Assembly: GCA_030141605.1 (NCBI GenBank)
Contig: JAQGDQ010000004.1
Coordinates: 994,001-1,058,000 of the forward strand
Origin: Tubiluchus corallicola
Lineage: Eukaryota > Priapulida > Priapulimorpha > Priapulimorphida > Tubiluchidae
Direction of reading: 5' to 3'
DNA length: 64,000 nt
Of the stretch, positions 49,143 to 61,633 are shown in pieces (position 1 is the first letter of the stretch; each line of letters starts with the position of its first letter). Both the position numbers and the translations under genes were made by a program. The notes under the pieces were generated by a model. The model was given only the letters and a program-made list of their open reading frames with translations, did no database searches and was not told the DNA's origin.

Positions 49143-50325
49143 TACATACATTAAAATTGTATAAAAGAAAGAATCGGCAGGCGCAAGTGCACGCTGATCC
49201 TATAAGACATAAAAAGATGCACAAAAAATAAAATTCTAAAAACAATACCCTAAAATTGAATACTTCTCATTAGAAGCTTCTAATAAAATGAACCGAAATA
49301 TGAATTATATACTATTATACAACACGTTTTATACAATAATGCGACTTAGAGAGAACCAATTACGCCAATGCCAATGTTACATATTTCGGACTGCGTAAAT
49401 TAACATTAGCTAACCTTTTAGTGAAAACTGACAAACTCGTTGCGAGAACTACATGAGAATCCAGCGCATTCCAAATGTCAACAACTCTATTAGCAAATGA
49501 AAATTTTGAAACGTTTAATCTCGAAAAAGACGTAAACAGTTTAAAGTTGTGACCAGTGTTGGTTAAAGCATACTGGAAAAAATCATTAAAACTTAAATCC
49601 ACTATTTTATGACAAATTTTGTATACCATCTTAAGAACACAGACAAGGCGTCTTAATTCGAATGGCTGCAATTGTAGTTCCGACAGTCTGTCTAAATAAG
49701 AAACATAATTAAACTGACATCGTTGGTACAGCCTACGAGAAAAATATGTCTGGACCTTTTCAATGCTGTCAATATCTTGCATATGGTGCGGGGACCACAC
49801 TGGTGAACAGTTCTCCAACAAGGGACGCACATAAACTTTATAAGCAGTCAACAGTGCAATTTTGTTTTTAGTGTAGAAACACCGAAAAATAATAATTACA
49901 ATACGAAATGCTTTAGAAACTATAGTTTTACAATGTGTTGAGAATTTCAAATCGGACGATACTGTAACACCCAAGTCATTACATTCGTTATTATAAGTAA
50001 GGGGGTTGCCATCAAGAAAATACTGAAAAGTACATGAAGCATACATTTCCAATTATCAGCATATAGTTCACGAGTAACTGGATCGAGAACTTCAGGTAAA
50101 TCGTTAATAAATAAAACAAACAGCAGGTATCCCAATGTATTTCCCCGTGGGGTACCTGAGATTACGGGTTTGCAGTTTGAAAAGGCGGAACCCACCATGA
50201 CCAGCTGTGTTCGATTGGACAGAAAATTTTTGATCCAGTCATACAAATTACCAGGGACACCATAACTACGCAATTTAACAAATAACTTAGAACGTACAAC
50301 ACTGTCAAATGCTGTGTGTTTTGTT
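49143..50325 (-). mobile_element. Dead LINE fragment, CR1/jockey-like, 5'-truncated, frameshifted
   Basis: The minus strand reads TAFDSVVRSKL (motif A, about 50315-50283), NFLSNRTQ and SGTPRGNTLGYLLFVLFINDLP (about 50170-50100, with GTPRGN replacing the usual GVPQGS), then LYADN at about 50070. Asn replaces the second catalytic Asp. After this the frame shifts and about 50 residues are missing. A second frame (about 50040-49360) carries the thumb and C-terminal part, with CNDLGVTVSSDLKF, VRPLLENCSPVW and LQLQPFELRRLVCVLKMVYK, typical of CR1/jockey-type elements. The 3' non-coding part runs to the (TAA)n tail (minus strand) at 49142. Inactive by catalytic change, deletion and truncation. Confidence 0.85.
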
Positions 50326-50439
50326 TTCTTTTTTATTTTCTTTTATAGTAATGTTAAATGGCTTGTCTTTTTCTGGACATAAGGTGGATGTTGTTATTCT
50401 ACCAGCACTCCGTGTAACAAGATAATCTTTGTCAATAAA
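50326..50439 (+). other. Possible 3' end of another retroelement
   Basis: Unique sequence that ends TTGTCAATAAAC directly against the (TAC)n array, the layout of a retroelement 3' end followed by a microsatellite tail. There is no coding remnant. Confidence 0.3.
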
Positions 50440-51117
<678 letters not shown>

Positions 51118-51945
51118 AGGGCTTATCCATGTTAGTTTCAGCATAAATGTCAGGTAAATCAAAGTAAAAATAAAGTGCTCGTTAAAGTTTTTATTTTGGC
51201 GCCAGAACGCACTTTTTTTCAAATGAAATGTGCTTGCCACCTGACAGGTGTAACTGAATTAAACAACCTATAATAAACGTCAATTGAGGTGCAGTTTACA
51301 ATTAAGGTGCGGCGTTACAACAACAGGCCGGTGGACAACCTGGTTCACTAACAAACTGTTCATCTTACATTGCGCTTAAGTTGGCTCATCTCACGTGTGA
51401 ATGCTTTTGTACTGCGAATAATGTAGTAGAGAGAGTTTTTTCAGACACACCACTTAACAAAGTTTTAGTGATTCTGATGCAGGTCTGAGTATCTTATTTA
51501 GATTTAACCTTGTGTTTCTCTTGAGACTGATTGCCATTAGGTAGCTGAAATTTTGAGTTTATTTAATAATAAATCATCTCTTGTACCCATATTTAACTGC
51601 TTCAGTAAGTTTGCAAGTGCTAATATACCAATATAGTTGTTAAAGACTTAAAGTGTTATCTACTTAAACTGTTAATATGTTTAATGCTGAACATAATGTA
51701 GGTGGCACACACACGGTTTTTGCGTAACATATTTTTCAGAAAAAGTGGCTTATTGTTAATATTAATATATTTATGTGTAGTTAGGTAGGTAAAATTTATA
51801 TTTACATAAACATAGTAAGTCGCTATTTCGCTATAGTATAATTATTTAAAATGAATAAGTTACGATGTCAAAGGAACGTCATTGTACTATGTGTCAAAGA
51901 AAACGTATTAATAGCTCTGACTAATATTGGGCGAACAAACGACTT
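51118..51945. other. AT-rich non-genic sequence
   Basis: Nothing recognised. Confidence 0.5.
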
Positions 51946-52110
51946 AGTATGTTCCAAGACAAGAAAACAACATAGCTAATACAAGAAGGAACTACACAGC
52001 AGAAGTTCCATTACACACATATTCCATTCTTTAGGCATAATTTTTCTATAGAACTTCTGCTATGTAGTTCCTTTTTATATTAGCTATATTGTTTCCTTGA
52101 GACATATACT
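51946..52110. mobile_element. 165-bp fold-back (MITE-like) element
   Basis: Left arm about 51946-52008 and right arm about 52050-52110 are imperfect inverted repeats of about 60 bp, sharing AGTAT, CATAGCTAAT/TATAGCTAAT and AGGAACTACA-AGCAGAAGTTC, around a loop of about 40 bp. No protein is encoded. A (CA)n array starts 20 bp to the right. Confidence 0.8.
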
Positions 52111-52128
52111 ATTAGAAGCTCATTTTAC

Positions 52129-52175
52129 GCACACACACGCACACGCACACGCACACACACACACACACACACACA
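52129..52175 (+). repeat. (CA)n/(CG CA)n dinucleotide microsatellite
   Basis: CA units with three CG interruptions in its first half. Confidence 0.95.
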
Positions 52176-55100
52176 TCTTTTCTCGCTAAACTTCGGTTTC
52201 CGAATAATTAGTCTTTTCCAAAGGTATGCAGAATTTCAGTGTACACGATTGTAGAGATCTGATTTTGGTTAAAAATCAAAAGAAAATTATCCTAAAAATA
52301 ATAGAAACTAAAATAAAATTCGCAAAGGAGCTTAATTATAGCATGTCACTTTTCAGTTAGGCACTGTGAAGTAATGGCAGGACACAGACACCGTTTTAAA
52401 AGCAAGTTTTTCGATTTGGAATCTTACCAATTGATGCCATTTGACTGAAGTAGTTCATGTTGCGTCAGTGGGCGAGAGAACATTCCTAGACCTAACTTTT
52501 ACTCTTAACATCAATGACTAAACCACCTACTTTGCTTATTCAACGAAAGCTTAAAATCACGATGCCGACAGCCGCAAAAAGCTGTCACTCTTCATTCTCC
52601 ACGGTAAACAACTTTCTAAGGTGTAGATGTTTTCAAGCAGCGTGAAATTAGGACGCAGGTTTGGAGTTGAATGGGGGAAGCATCTGGTTCGACAATGGTT
52701 ACAAGAGCTACTGCACCTGCTAAGTGGACCAGGAAGTCATATTTTCTCTGTCATGACTTATCAGTTATTTTGGTTTGTAATCGGCGACAGGTGTCGTCAC
52801 AGCGGAAGTGATGTCATTAATATACGGCGCATCACTGCCGGCCGTTGAGGTCACGCGTGTGAACAATGTAGTAAGTTAAAGAACAGGTGTTTGATGGCTG
52901 ATTTTACATTATGCCTTGGGTAATTCAACAAACCGAAATATGTGCCTCGATGGTATGCTTCCATGTACACGAGCCGCAAGTGTGTCAAGGTTACTTTAGA
53001 CATATGTTGTGAGCATACCTAGCAATTACAGATTAACAATGCAAACACTATCCTGGAAAATACACACAATACCTCATTGAGCAGTATAAATGAGCATTCG
53101 TTTGCTGTGATAACTCATTAACTGCCACAGCCACCATTGATAAATTATTACCTTTAATTCCTCCATTATCTGGCAGCTGCACACTTCAAAGAGGCATTTC
53201 CGCAATCTACCTTGACTTATTTCACCTGTATTCACATGTGAGCGGCAAAATCACTTCCTTCAAATTCCAAACATTGGAAAACTCGATGGTATAAACTAAA
53301 TTATTTATCGTCGCAGTTGTCCTTGTCGTCATTCTTGTTACCATATAGTCCAGTCTCAAATGCTAATATTGCGCCTAAATTTAAGTTATTGTACTGCCAG
53401 GAAGCTTCTGGTTACGCTAGCAGTTTTATTGCTGAGGGATTTCAAATTGCTTAAATTTGTAAAACAAAATTGCTCATAAAATTGAAGTGCAAAGACTATT
53501 AAATTTTTTGACAACAATGACAAAAGAGAGAAATCTGATATATTGGATACCTGAAAAGATTTTGTGTTTCTTTTCTTTACATGTTTTGGCTTTTGCTGTC
53601 TGCTTTTTCAGTTGTTCCGCTCTTGTTGTTGCTGTTTCTGTTTTAGTTTATACTTCTGTTTTTACTCTTGCTCATTACTGTTTTTCTTCGTCTTTTTCGG
53701 TTTTTTCCTGCTATTCTCCTTTCTTCTTTCTTGCTTTTTAAGGGCTTAATATGTGTAACTTCTCTAAGTACTTTAAAATACTTACATGAAGCAAAATAAC
53801 AACAAAAATAAATTGTTTTTTAACAAGACACGGCTATTTTGCATCACATAGGACAGGGAGAAGGCACTGGACAACAACTATTTATCTCTTTAAACGCGTC
53901 TACACAGACGCTGTCTACTTTCAATGTGACTTGTTCCTTTGAATATTGAGCAAGAAGCGATTCCATGTCAAATTAATCGTGAATTACGAGTCTAATCAAC
54001 TCAGAACATGCGGCGACCTACAAAAATTACCGTGAATTGTTATGCGTGCTACGTGTAAACGCGCGAAATGTGCAGAATTTATAAAATTTTGAGGGAATCC
54101 ACAGCATTGTTGGTCCTGCTGCCACAATTATCGGCGAAACAATGGACATTATCGACATCAACAGCATGACCTCGATATTGGTACGTACAGTTTTTACCGT
54201 AATTCGACAACCAAAATTGGAAGCCTACAGAGGCTATGGCCAGGTTTTGACTAAATACGCATTGTGAAAGTAACTTTCAAACCCAAATCATAACAATTAC
54301 TAATTTAATACTAAAAGTACAATCGATTATAATGAAGATTTTCTGTTTCTAGCAGGATATCTGAAATAGTCTTTCTGTTTGAGTTTTACATAACAGATTC
54401 ATAATGCAATAGAGATTCTCGGAATTTGAGATCTCATATTAGTTAACGGGTGATCCTGATTAATCAGAACCCATGTTAAGTGAATTGGATTCTATTAAAT
54501 ATAATAATAAGTATTAGAATAAAATATAATAAATTTTTGAAAAACTTTGAATAACTTTTTTATTCAGGTTACAGTAGTAAGACTTGGACGTAAATCTTCT
54601 TGCGATGTTGTGTCATTAATGTCATTCTGTTATTAATATTAGAAGCTCAGAGAATTAGGCCTAACGTTCTACGGTTTTCAGTGACTACATTGCTTCAAGA
54701 GGATAATAAGCCATGAAGCTAAAACTGAAAAATTGTAGACTGCTGCTGACAAAAAAGAACTTTCAAAACAAATGTTAGTTGGTGATATGAGGAGTTTGAC
54801 TCTGCATGCGGAGATACTAGCAGGCATCACGTTATCAGGTCGCCAGCACGAGCCTTGAGTGACGTCGAATGAAGCCAAGTTCAGGGTGCTAGTGAACGAT
54901 TTCACGTATACAATCCAGATTACATGCATGCTTTGTTTTATTACTGCTTGTATCGCTAGCACACACACTGCTTGTCAGGAGCTTACGTTGAATTATTAGC
55001 AGATGGTCAGAAAAATTTTAATATAATTTTTCAGACTCTAGCCCGCTGCGTGGCGCTGATTACGCCCTAGTTGGTTTTTATGGACGCTTACGCTTGCCTA

Positions 55101-55278
55101 TCAGCAGCCCGCCACATGGAATCAAAAGTCTGCAAGTCGTAATAAATGAAGTAAGACCTTCATCCAAAGTTAATTACTGTAGTGACGTGCTGGTTTATTA
55201 TGAAGTTGAAAAATTCACCCATAGTGCTTAGGTAACCTATACCGTCACGGACTTGTAGTATATTGCATCCTAAACTAA
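52176..55278. other. AT-rich non-genic sequence
   Basis: 3.1 kb. A T-rich patch occupies about 53555-53745. A 73-codon plus frame at 52627-52848 starts at an ATG and is relatively GC-rich, but shows no domain. Nothing else recognised. Confidence 0.45.
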
Positions 55279-55298
55279 CGTATATATATATATATATA
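55279..55298. repeat. (TA)n dinucleotide run
   Basis: Nine TA units. Confidence 0.9.
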
Positions 55299-55896
55299 GG
55301 GCTATGACTAGTCGGCTTTATAACTTTATGTTTAATAATGACAAGGGCAAGACCTAAGTTTGAGTTTACCGTATAATTAACTTGAACGGAGAGGTAAGAC
55401 TGATGATGAACTGCACCCATATGAACAAGCTCATGAGGTATGCCGTAAAAAATTTCCTAAATCATTAGAATAACTAGTTCAATGTGCCACACTTACATAT
55501 AATGCTTTAAAATGCATCGATGGAGTCAACACGATGAAGATTTATTTGGATTACGCAGCCCAAGGCAAGGCAGTCTCCATTCAGTGGTTGTGTAATTCGA
55601 AGGTGTTTCAATGATATTGATTAGCATATCGTCTTCCATGACTCTAATTTTGAGGAAAAAGTGGCTGAAGTTGTTCTGGTCCCCAGAGGACAGATTTCAA
55701 ATTCCACTTCCAAGTTTAAAATAGGAGTTAGCCTGCTTGTATTCTTAAATGCAAATTGCAGTGCGTTTTTGCCAGACAGCCGTGTTAAAATTTACAGTAA
55801 TAAAAAATTATACTATTATCATTGGTCTTCTTATAGATTCTTTTGTGTGACCCTCAAATCTTAATCAGTTTGAATTAAAATCGTGTTTTCCGGTCG
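55299..55896. other. Non-genic sequence left of a TAA array
   Basis: The last part could be a retroelement 3' end because it abuts (TAA)n, but no coding remnant was recognised. Confidence 0.35.

Positions 55897-55991
<95 letters not shown>
55897..55991 (+). repeat. (TAA)n microsatellite
   Basis: About 31 uninterrupted TAA units. The poly-Leu frame on the minus strand is an artefact. Confidence 0.97.
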
Positions 55992-55992
<1 letters not shown>

Positions 55993-56924
55993 GTAATTCT
56001 GATTCAGTGATTCTTTGTAAATAAAAACTTAATAAAACATGAAAATTATATAGGCCTGCAGACTGCAGAGTAGTACAGAGGACATTCACATTTAAAGGTA
56101 TTAATTTGTAGCGCCTTCCCTTAGCTAACGTAAGGCAGCTACACTGACTGAAGTACTGAATCTACTAATTTAAAATGGAAATTAAAAGTTCAAGAGCTGT
56201 CAGTCCTTTTTGGCGAGAGAAGACCGTGCTATACAGTGGGACGACGCCTATTGAATTGATAATGTAAAACATTTTAAGTGAATAACACCAAAAAACAGTC
56301 AAAAGTTCTGTATAAATTTACAAGGACAATTTTTTCTAACTTAAACCAGCTATGTTTTTGAATGCAAACAGGGAAACAAACACTGCTTTCATGCCAAAAA
56401 TAGGCCGATCATATATTTAATTTACACAACAGGAGCAAAGTATGACTCACCCGCTTTAAAATTGTGACACGTCGTGCACATTCACAGCCAATTTTTTCAG
56501 TGACCGTATCCTATCTATTACATAATAATATAAATTATCTCTGTCTTATATCCTATCAGGAATATTCTATGAGAAAGTAGTTATTTGAAGTAATTGCACT
56601 GTGCTGACACCTGTTGCGATAAAATATATAAAACATTGATGTAAGCTTCATCTGAAGTCGAAATGCTTTAATCCCGCAAAATCGTCAGCTGGCTTATACA
56701 TCCACAGGACACAAAATTGTGACAAGAAACTCACATTTTTTCACTAAGTTCATGTTACTCGCATCAGAATAAAAAAAATCAGTATTTTACAAAACTTGAC
56801 TACCCCATTTTGATCTTTTCATTTTTGTTTAACAATGACATAAAATGTCCGTGTATACCCGGTTAATATTATTCATATTTAATGGCATTTTATCGTTAAT
56901 TACTTAATAATCAACTAGCAACAA
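55992..56924. other. AT-rich non-genic sequence
   Basis: Nothing recognised. Confidence 0.5.
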
Positions 56925-57125
56925 TTGTTTATTTACTCATTTAATCGCCCGTTTATGTGTTTGCTTGTTTGTTTGTTTCTTTTGTTCACATTAAATTTCT
57001 ATTCTGTGCATGCTCGTTTATTTGGTAATTTTTCGTTTATTCGTCTATTTGTTTGCATGATCGTTTATCTTTTTGGTTTTGTTTTCCTTTCTTCTTATGT
57101 TAGTTCATTTGGTCATTTATTCATT
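56925..57125. repeat. Degenerate (TTTG/TTTA/CGTT)n repeat
   Basis: TTTG, TTTA and CGTT units with interruptions, the opposite-strand equivalent of the AAAC/AAAT tract at 168-290. Confidence 0.7.
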
Positions 57126-58069
57126 CAATTTTATTCATCAATAATGAGGAGTAACTATTAAAATTTAAGTAAGTTAATTTTGCATTGAAGAATAGTTATT
57201 ACATTGGAATCTTAGTACTTTTTCGATATTTTACGTTGGCAATAATGTTTATTTGTATAAGATGCTCATAGTGCGAAATCAATTGTGCAGAACAAGAATA
57301 CGCCTTTTAACAACCTCAGGACAATATAATACGTCAGAATAGCTTCGTGAAGCCAAGCGTTAGTACAGTGATAAAACCAAAATTCATATTCGTGAGCTTA
57401 AAATTTGCCGCGTTTTGCTGTTTTACTATCCATATTGTAATTTTTGTAAACTTTTACAAACGTGTCCGAATCAAATGTTTTACCAAAGATGTTGGCAAAT
57501 TATACCGAACAGTGGCGTCATCAAAAGCTAGGCACATGACCTTCTAAGAATCTAAGCAATGTGTTTAGGTAAGAAGCACTTTGGCAATTCTTAAAGGCAG
57601 GCAGTGAAATCTGGGTCAAAATAAATTATTTAACTATGGTCTAAAAATACTCATGTTTACTTTTAAATTCGTACTAGTTTAGTGTTTGGCGTTACATGGA
57701 ACTCCAACAGTGGTAGCATCTACACATACACTGCCTTTTTTATGACTGACAGTTCTTACTGTGGAAATGCAGCCTACACAAGTCATAATTATAAATATAT
57801 GCTCATAAAACCTAATTCAGATTTTGAAATCAACTCTGAAAAGCTTCGTCAATTAGTTTATTAGGCAACATAATTTTTACCACTCAAACTGATGCATTTG
57901 ATGTTGAAGTTGGTTGACGTTGCTAACTTGCTATCAGGCACCAACTCTAATCTGACATAACTGTGTTTCTTGCCATTATTCCATTAAAGTAAACCATGTA
58001 AAATAATTATGCGCATATTAAGAGAGCTGTATGAATTAGTGTCACTTCTATTATTGTTAATATTACTAT
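57126..58069. other. AT-rich non-genic sequence
   Basis: Nothing recognised. Confidence 0.5.
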
Positions 58070-58112
58070 TGTAATTATAATTATAATTATAATTATAATC
58101 ATAATAATTGTT
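58070..58112. repeat. (AATTAT)n hexanucleotide repeat
   Basis: About five AATTAT units plus degenerate ends. Confidence 0.8.
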
Positions 58113-59270
58113 ATTTTTATTGCATAACATCACAGTTCAGCTGGTTTTTCATAACTTGCAAGGGGCGAGTCTAGCCAGGACTATCAGTTTCAGAAATATC
58201 ATCCCAATATGTATGTTGATCCCGAAATAGCTTGCTTTTGAATCCCATGTAAGTGCTAATCTTTCAAGTACATATTCAGGAGTTCCTCAACAAATCCTAT
58301 GCATGTACTGCTATTAATCACAACACTAATTGGCTTTTCCCAGTTTTCCCATATTCTTCCTAACTCAATTGCCAGATCAGTACTATTTTTTTAATCTTCT
58401 CTGCATATTTAGCTGTAATGGTTGCTTTGTCTTTTTACTTTCTTTCTCAATTGCAGTTGTGTCAGGACATCTGCGGATGCATTTCTGTAACAATACTAAA
58501 GAATTAATTTTTTTACATTTTGATTCTCGACAACCTTGCCAATATGATGTTCTCACAAAGATCAGCTTCCGGTTAGTTCACATTAATTTTGCCACACAAG
58601 TCCAGAGAATGAGTTTAGGTACTCAGAGTCTGTAGCAGCGCTCTTTGTGTTGTGTAAATGTGTACTATAGTTTCTACTTTCTAGCAACACAGTCAAAGTC
58701 TACATAAGTGATGTAAAATTTTGCATCCCTGGTCTGTACATGTATGTTTTTAATGTTTTTTTGGACAATGCTTGATCTTGCACAGCAATCTGGGTTTTAC
58801 AGTCCACCAGATGCTAACCAATTGCAGTTTATCATAGATTTGGGCCTGTACTTGCCTTGCAAGACTCTTTCACCCCATTCATCTACCGTTTTTTCAAATG
58901 TTTTTCTATTCGAAATATTTTCTTAGTTCGTATTCGATTCCAACCATGAAATTGATAGTAAAAACTTTATATCAGAACGTCTTCTAACTCTATGAAGCCA
59001 ACCTAAAATTCTATAATTCAGTATTTCAACTGCATTCTGTTCTTATCATTAAAACGTTTGAAACGTCACGAAATCGGCACAATTTAGCTGTGATTTCTGT
59101 GCACGTTTTTAAACAAATTTTTGGTGTTTTTACTGAAAAACAAAAATCTTTGTGAGATTGCTGTTTATTAGGAATTCGAAAATCTTTAAAACTCAATTCG
59201 AATACGATACCTCGAAATTCAGTTTGATTCGAGTTAGATATTAAAAATCGATAAGATTCATATCCGCTTT
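58113..59270. other. Upstream flank of MAT2B
   Basis: Short unconvincing frames at 58330-58635 and 58744-58926. At 59160-59265 the words ATTCGAA, TCGAAAT and GATTCGAG recur in both orientations, like a decayed palindromic transposon end. Confidence 0.4.
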
Positions 59271-59417
59271 CTGGATTCTGATAGAGATAATGCTCGGCTC
59301 AGTCTATTGCTCACTCACACACCATAGTGGATCTATGGGCGCAGACGTCTGTGGTGTTGTGTGGTGCATCTACAGAGAGGAGGAATTTTTCCTGCTAAAA
59401 GTAATAACAACAATAAG
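59271..59417 (+). promoter_or_regulatory. MAT2B: Presumed proximal promoter and 5' leader of MAT2B
   Basis: Locally more GC-rich than its flanks, with no TATA box. The start region at 59416-59424 (AAGATGGCTG) matches the YY1/TISU class of element, which directs initiation with very short leaders at TATA-less housekeeping promoters (known for the motif, inferred here). Confidence 0.35.
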
Positions 59418-59431
59418 ATGGCTGCGCCAAG
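59418..59431 (+). CDS. MAT2B: Possible tiny first coding exon of MAT2B
   Basis: ATGGCTGCGCCAAG is followed by GTAAAA (donor-like). A pyrimidine-rich CTTTTTTCGTAG acceptor ends at 59499. Removing 59432-59499 (68 nt) joins this exon in frame to the MAT2B frame and adds 12 residues (MAAPSKKIAFIR) before the Met at 59522. Spliced length would be 327 residues, near the 323-334 of the human isoforms, which also differ at the N-terminus. Unspliced RNA would use the ATG at 59465 or 59522 instead. Confidence 0.45.
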
Positions 59432-59521
59432 GTAAAAATCGAAAGTTTGCCGAGGTATTATGGCATGATATGTTATCAACCCACCAACTTTTTTCGTAGT
59501 AAAAAAATAGCGTTTATAAGA

Positions 59522-60469
59522 ATGGCTGTGCACAAGTGCCTTGTTACTGGAGGGTCAGGATTGTTAGGTCGCGCAATTATGAAAGAATTTCGTGACAATT
59601 TGTCATGGGACGTATTGGGAATAGCTTTAAATCGAGTCAAGCATGGGGTGGAACGTGTTGACTTAACAGAGGCTCCTGCTGTACAAAGAATTATTCGTGA
59701 ATACAAGCCAGATGTTATTATTCATGCGGCAGCAGAAAGAAGACCAGATGTGGTGGAGAGTAATATTGAGGGAGCTAAAAAACTCAACGTAGAAGCTACT
59801 AAAACTCTTGCAGAAGAAGCTAGTGCAATAGGTGCTTGGTTGGTGTTCATTAGCACTGATTATGTATTTGATGGCACTGATCCACCTTACAAGGAAGACG
59901 ATTCACCAAATCCACTAAACACTTATGGCCAGTTGAAACTGGAAGGTGAAGAAGTTGTTAGACAGTTGCTGCCAGACAATCATTGTATATTGAGACTGCC
60001 AGTCTTATATGGACCATTAGAGTACGTAGACGAAAGCGCTATTACAATCATGGTGAAGGACCTTCTCAATTCTGATCATCGCTGTAAATTTTCTGATTAC
60101 GAGAAAAGATATCCTACTTGCACTTCAGATTGTGCTATAGTTCTGCGAGAGCTTGCTGAGAGAAAGCTGGCAGACCCATCTTTGTCTGGTACTTTTCACT
60201 GGAGTGGAGATGAGAGGTTAACACGCTTCCTTATGGTTGAATATATGGCTGAAGTATTCCATTTGCCAATGTACCATGTAGAGCCAAATCCCGTTCCTGT
60301 ACTCGGCACACCGCGACCATACAATGCTGCATTGGATTGCTCAAAGCTGCAGTCATTGGGTATAGGATTGCAAAGAACATCCTTCAGAGATGGAATCAAA
60401 CTTTGTTTGGAGCCATTTGTCAAAGAAATAATTGCTGATTCAGATAAGTTGCCTGATAAGAATGATTGA
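59522..60469 (+). CDS. MAT2B: Methionine adenosyltransferase 2 subunit beta
   Basis: Role: regulatory subunit of MAT II, binding the catalytic alpha2 subunit and tuning its affinity for methionine and S-adenosylmethionine, in the cytosol and nucleus. Family: RmlD-like short-chain dehydrogenase/reductase fold. Seen, counting from this ATG (315 residues): Rossmann GGSGLLG at 10-16; the highly diagnostic AAAERRPDVVE; STDYVFDGT at 111-119, then PPYKEDD and NTYGQLK with Tyr135 and Lys139 of the SDR Y-x3-K pair; FHWSGDE; VLGTPRP and NAALDCSKL near the C-terminus. The whole length aligns with vertebrate MAT2B from memory. The start has A at -3 and G at +4. Odd: the body has no introns, unlike multi-exon vertebrate MAT2B. 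The frame is intact with no stops, so either introns were lost or this is a functional retrocopy. AATAAA follows at 60685. Confidence 0.95.
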   Translation: MAVHKCLVTGGSGLLGRAIMKEFRDNLSWDVLGIALNRVKHGVERVDLTEAPAVQRIIREYKPDVIIHAAAERRPDVVESNIEGAKKLNVEATKTLAEEASAIGAWLVFISTDYVFDGTDPPYKEDDSPNPLNTYGQLKLEGEEVVRQLLPDNHCILRLPVLYGPLEYVDESAITIMVKDLLNSDHRCKFSDYEKRYPTCTSDCAIVLRELAERKLADPSLSGTFHWSGDERLTRFLMVEYMAEVFHLPMYHVEPNPVPVLGTPRPYNAALDCSKLQSLGIGLQRTSFRDGIKLCLEPFVKEIIADSDKLPDKND

Positions 60470-60690
60470 GTTTCATTTTATTAACTATGCAAGGACTACT
60501 GCCAAATAAGGAAGCATTAATGACAGAAAGTTCTGCTGGAACAAATATTTCATACATAGAAATTCTGTCATTGCTACTTCTTTTTTTCTGTCCCTAATTC
60601 ATTATGTCTTTAGCATTTGATTGTAACTTTGAAAGGTTTTGTACTTAGGATGGTGTCTCATAACCTAGCCTAATGTGTTACTATAATAAA
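60470..60690 (+). terminator. MAT2B: MAT2B 3' UTR and poly(A) signal
   Basis: The first canonical AATAAA after the stop codon is at 60685-60690, giving a 3' UTR of about 235 nt. A second AATAAA at 61268-61273 could serve a longer form. Confidence 0.6.
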
Positions 60691-61630
60691 CTTAGAGTTT
60701 AGAAAATACTAACTATTATAAATCTGTTACTGTTATCATTACTTTGCGTTAAGTGTTTTTCATGATCGAGAATTTCTGATTGTTGAAGAGTGTTAAAGTT
60801 ATAAATCAAGATGCAGAAGAATGATTTGCATGAAAGAACACTCCAATTTATTTTTATATTGCACTTTTAAATAATATAACTAAAAATATAAAACAACAGT
60901 TTATGTTTCTAGTGAAATATTGGTGCATTAAAATGTATATTTGGTATGTTTCACAATATATCTCATCCTCTGAATTCAGTATCTACAACTAGTGCTCATT
61001 AAGGGACATATTGGTGCCAAAAATTTCTCTTCATAAAAACCCTTCTATCTAAAATGTGTTTTTGGTACCAACATGTTTCTTGCTTGTTTCATTTTCTAAT
61101 TGAGAAATTTTTTAATTTGTCAAATTATTTTTCTATAATTGTATAACATTTAGTTTTCTGTTACTATAACTTCCATAATATTATTATAGATTGTATTTTT
61201 TCTAAAATCTTATGCAGTTAGGTTTTCCTCCAATTCTCCATCTTTATGTATTATCTTATGGTAATTAAATAAACTGCATGAACAAGTTGATGATTGTAGA
61301 TTATATTGAAGTTGTAGTACTCCTTTAACTAGAAAGGTTGTTAAGTAGTTCATTTTTTTTCTTACTTTGCAAGTTTTGATTGATTATAAACAAAAGAAGT
61401 AAATGTTAAAATAAAAAATGCATTCTGTGGTTATTGTTGAATACATTACGTAATGTTTGACATTATCTTCTTGATTTAACAAGAAATATTATAAAATTAA
61501 GAATGAGCTAACCATTACGATGTCAGCGGCTTATATAAGATGGCAAAGTTAACGGACTGTAAAATCGCATGCACAGCCGCTATACAAGAATGATATTGTT
61601 TAGAGGTAGCAACTATTTTTTTCTTATGGA
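60691..61630. other. AT-rich intergenic sequence
   Basis: Very AT-rich, with an alternative poly(A) signal at 61268. Nothing else recognised. Confidence 0.5.
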
Positions 61631-61633
61631 ATA

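Noticed and set aside
59447-59521. Extension of MAT2B upstream to 59447
   Set aside because: The codon at 59447 is TTG, not ATG, and the extension is better explained as a 68-nt intron or leader. The Met at 59522 has a strong context.
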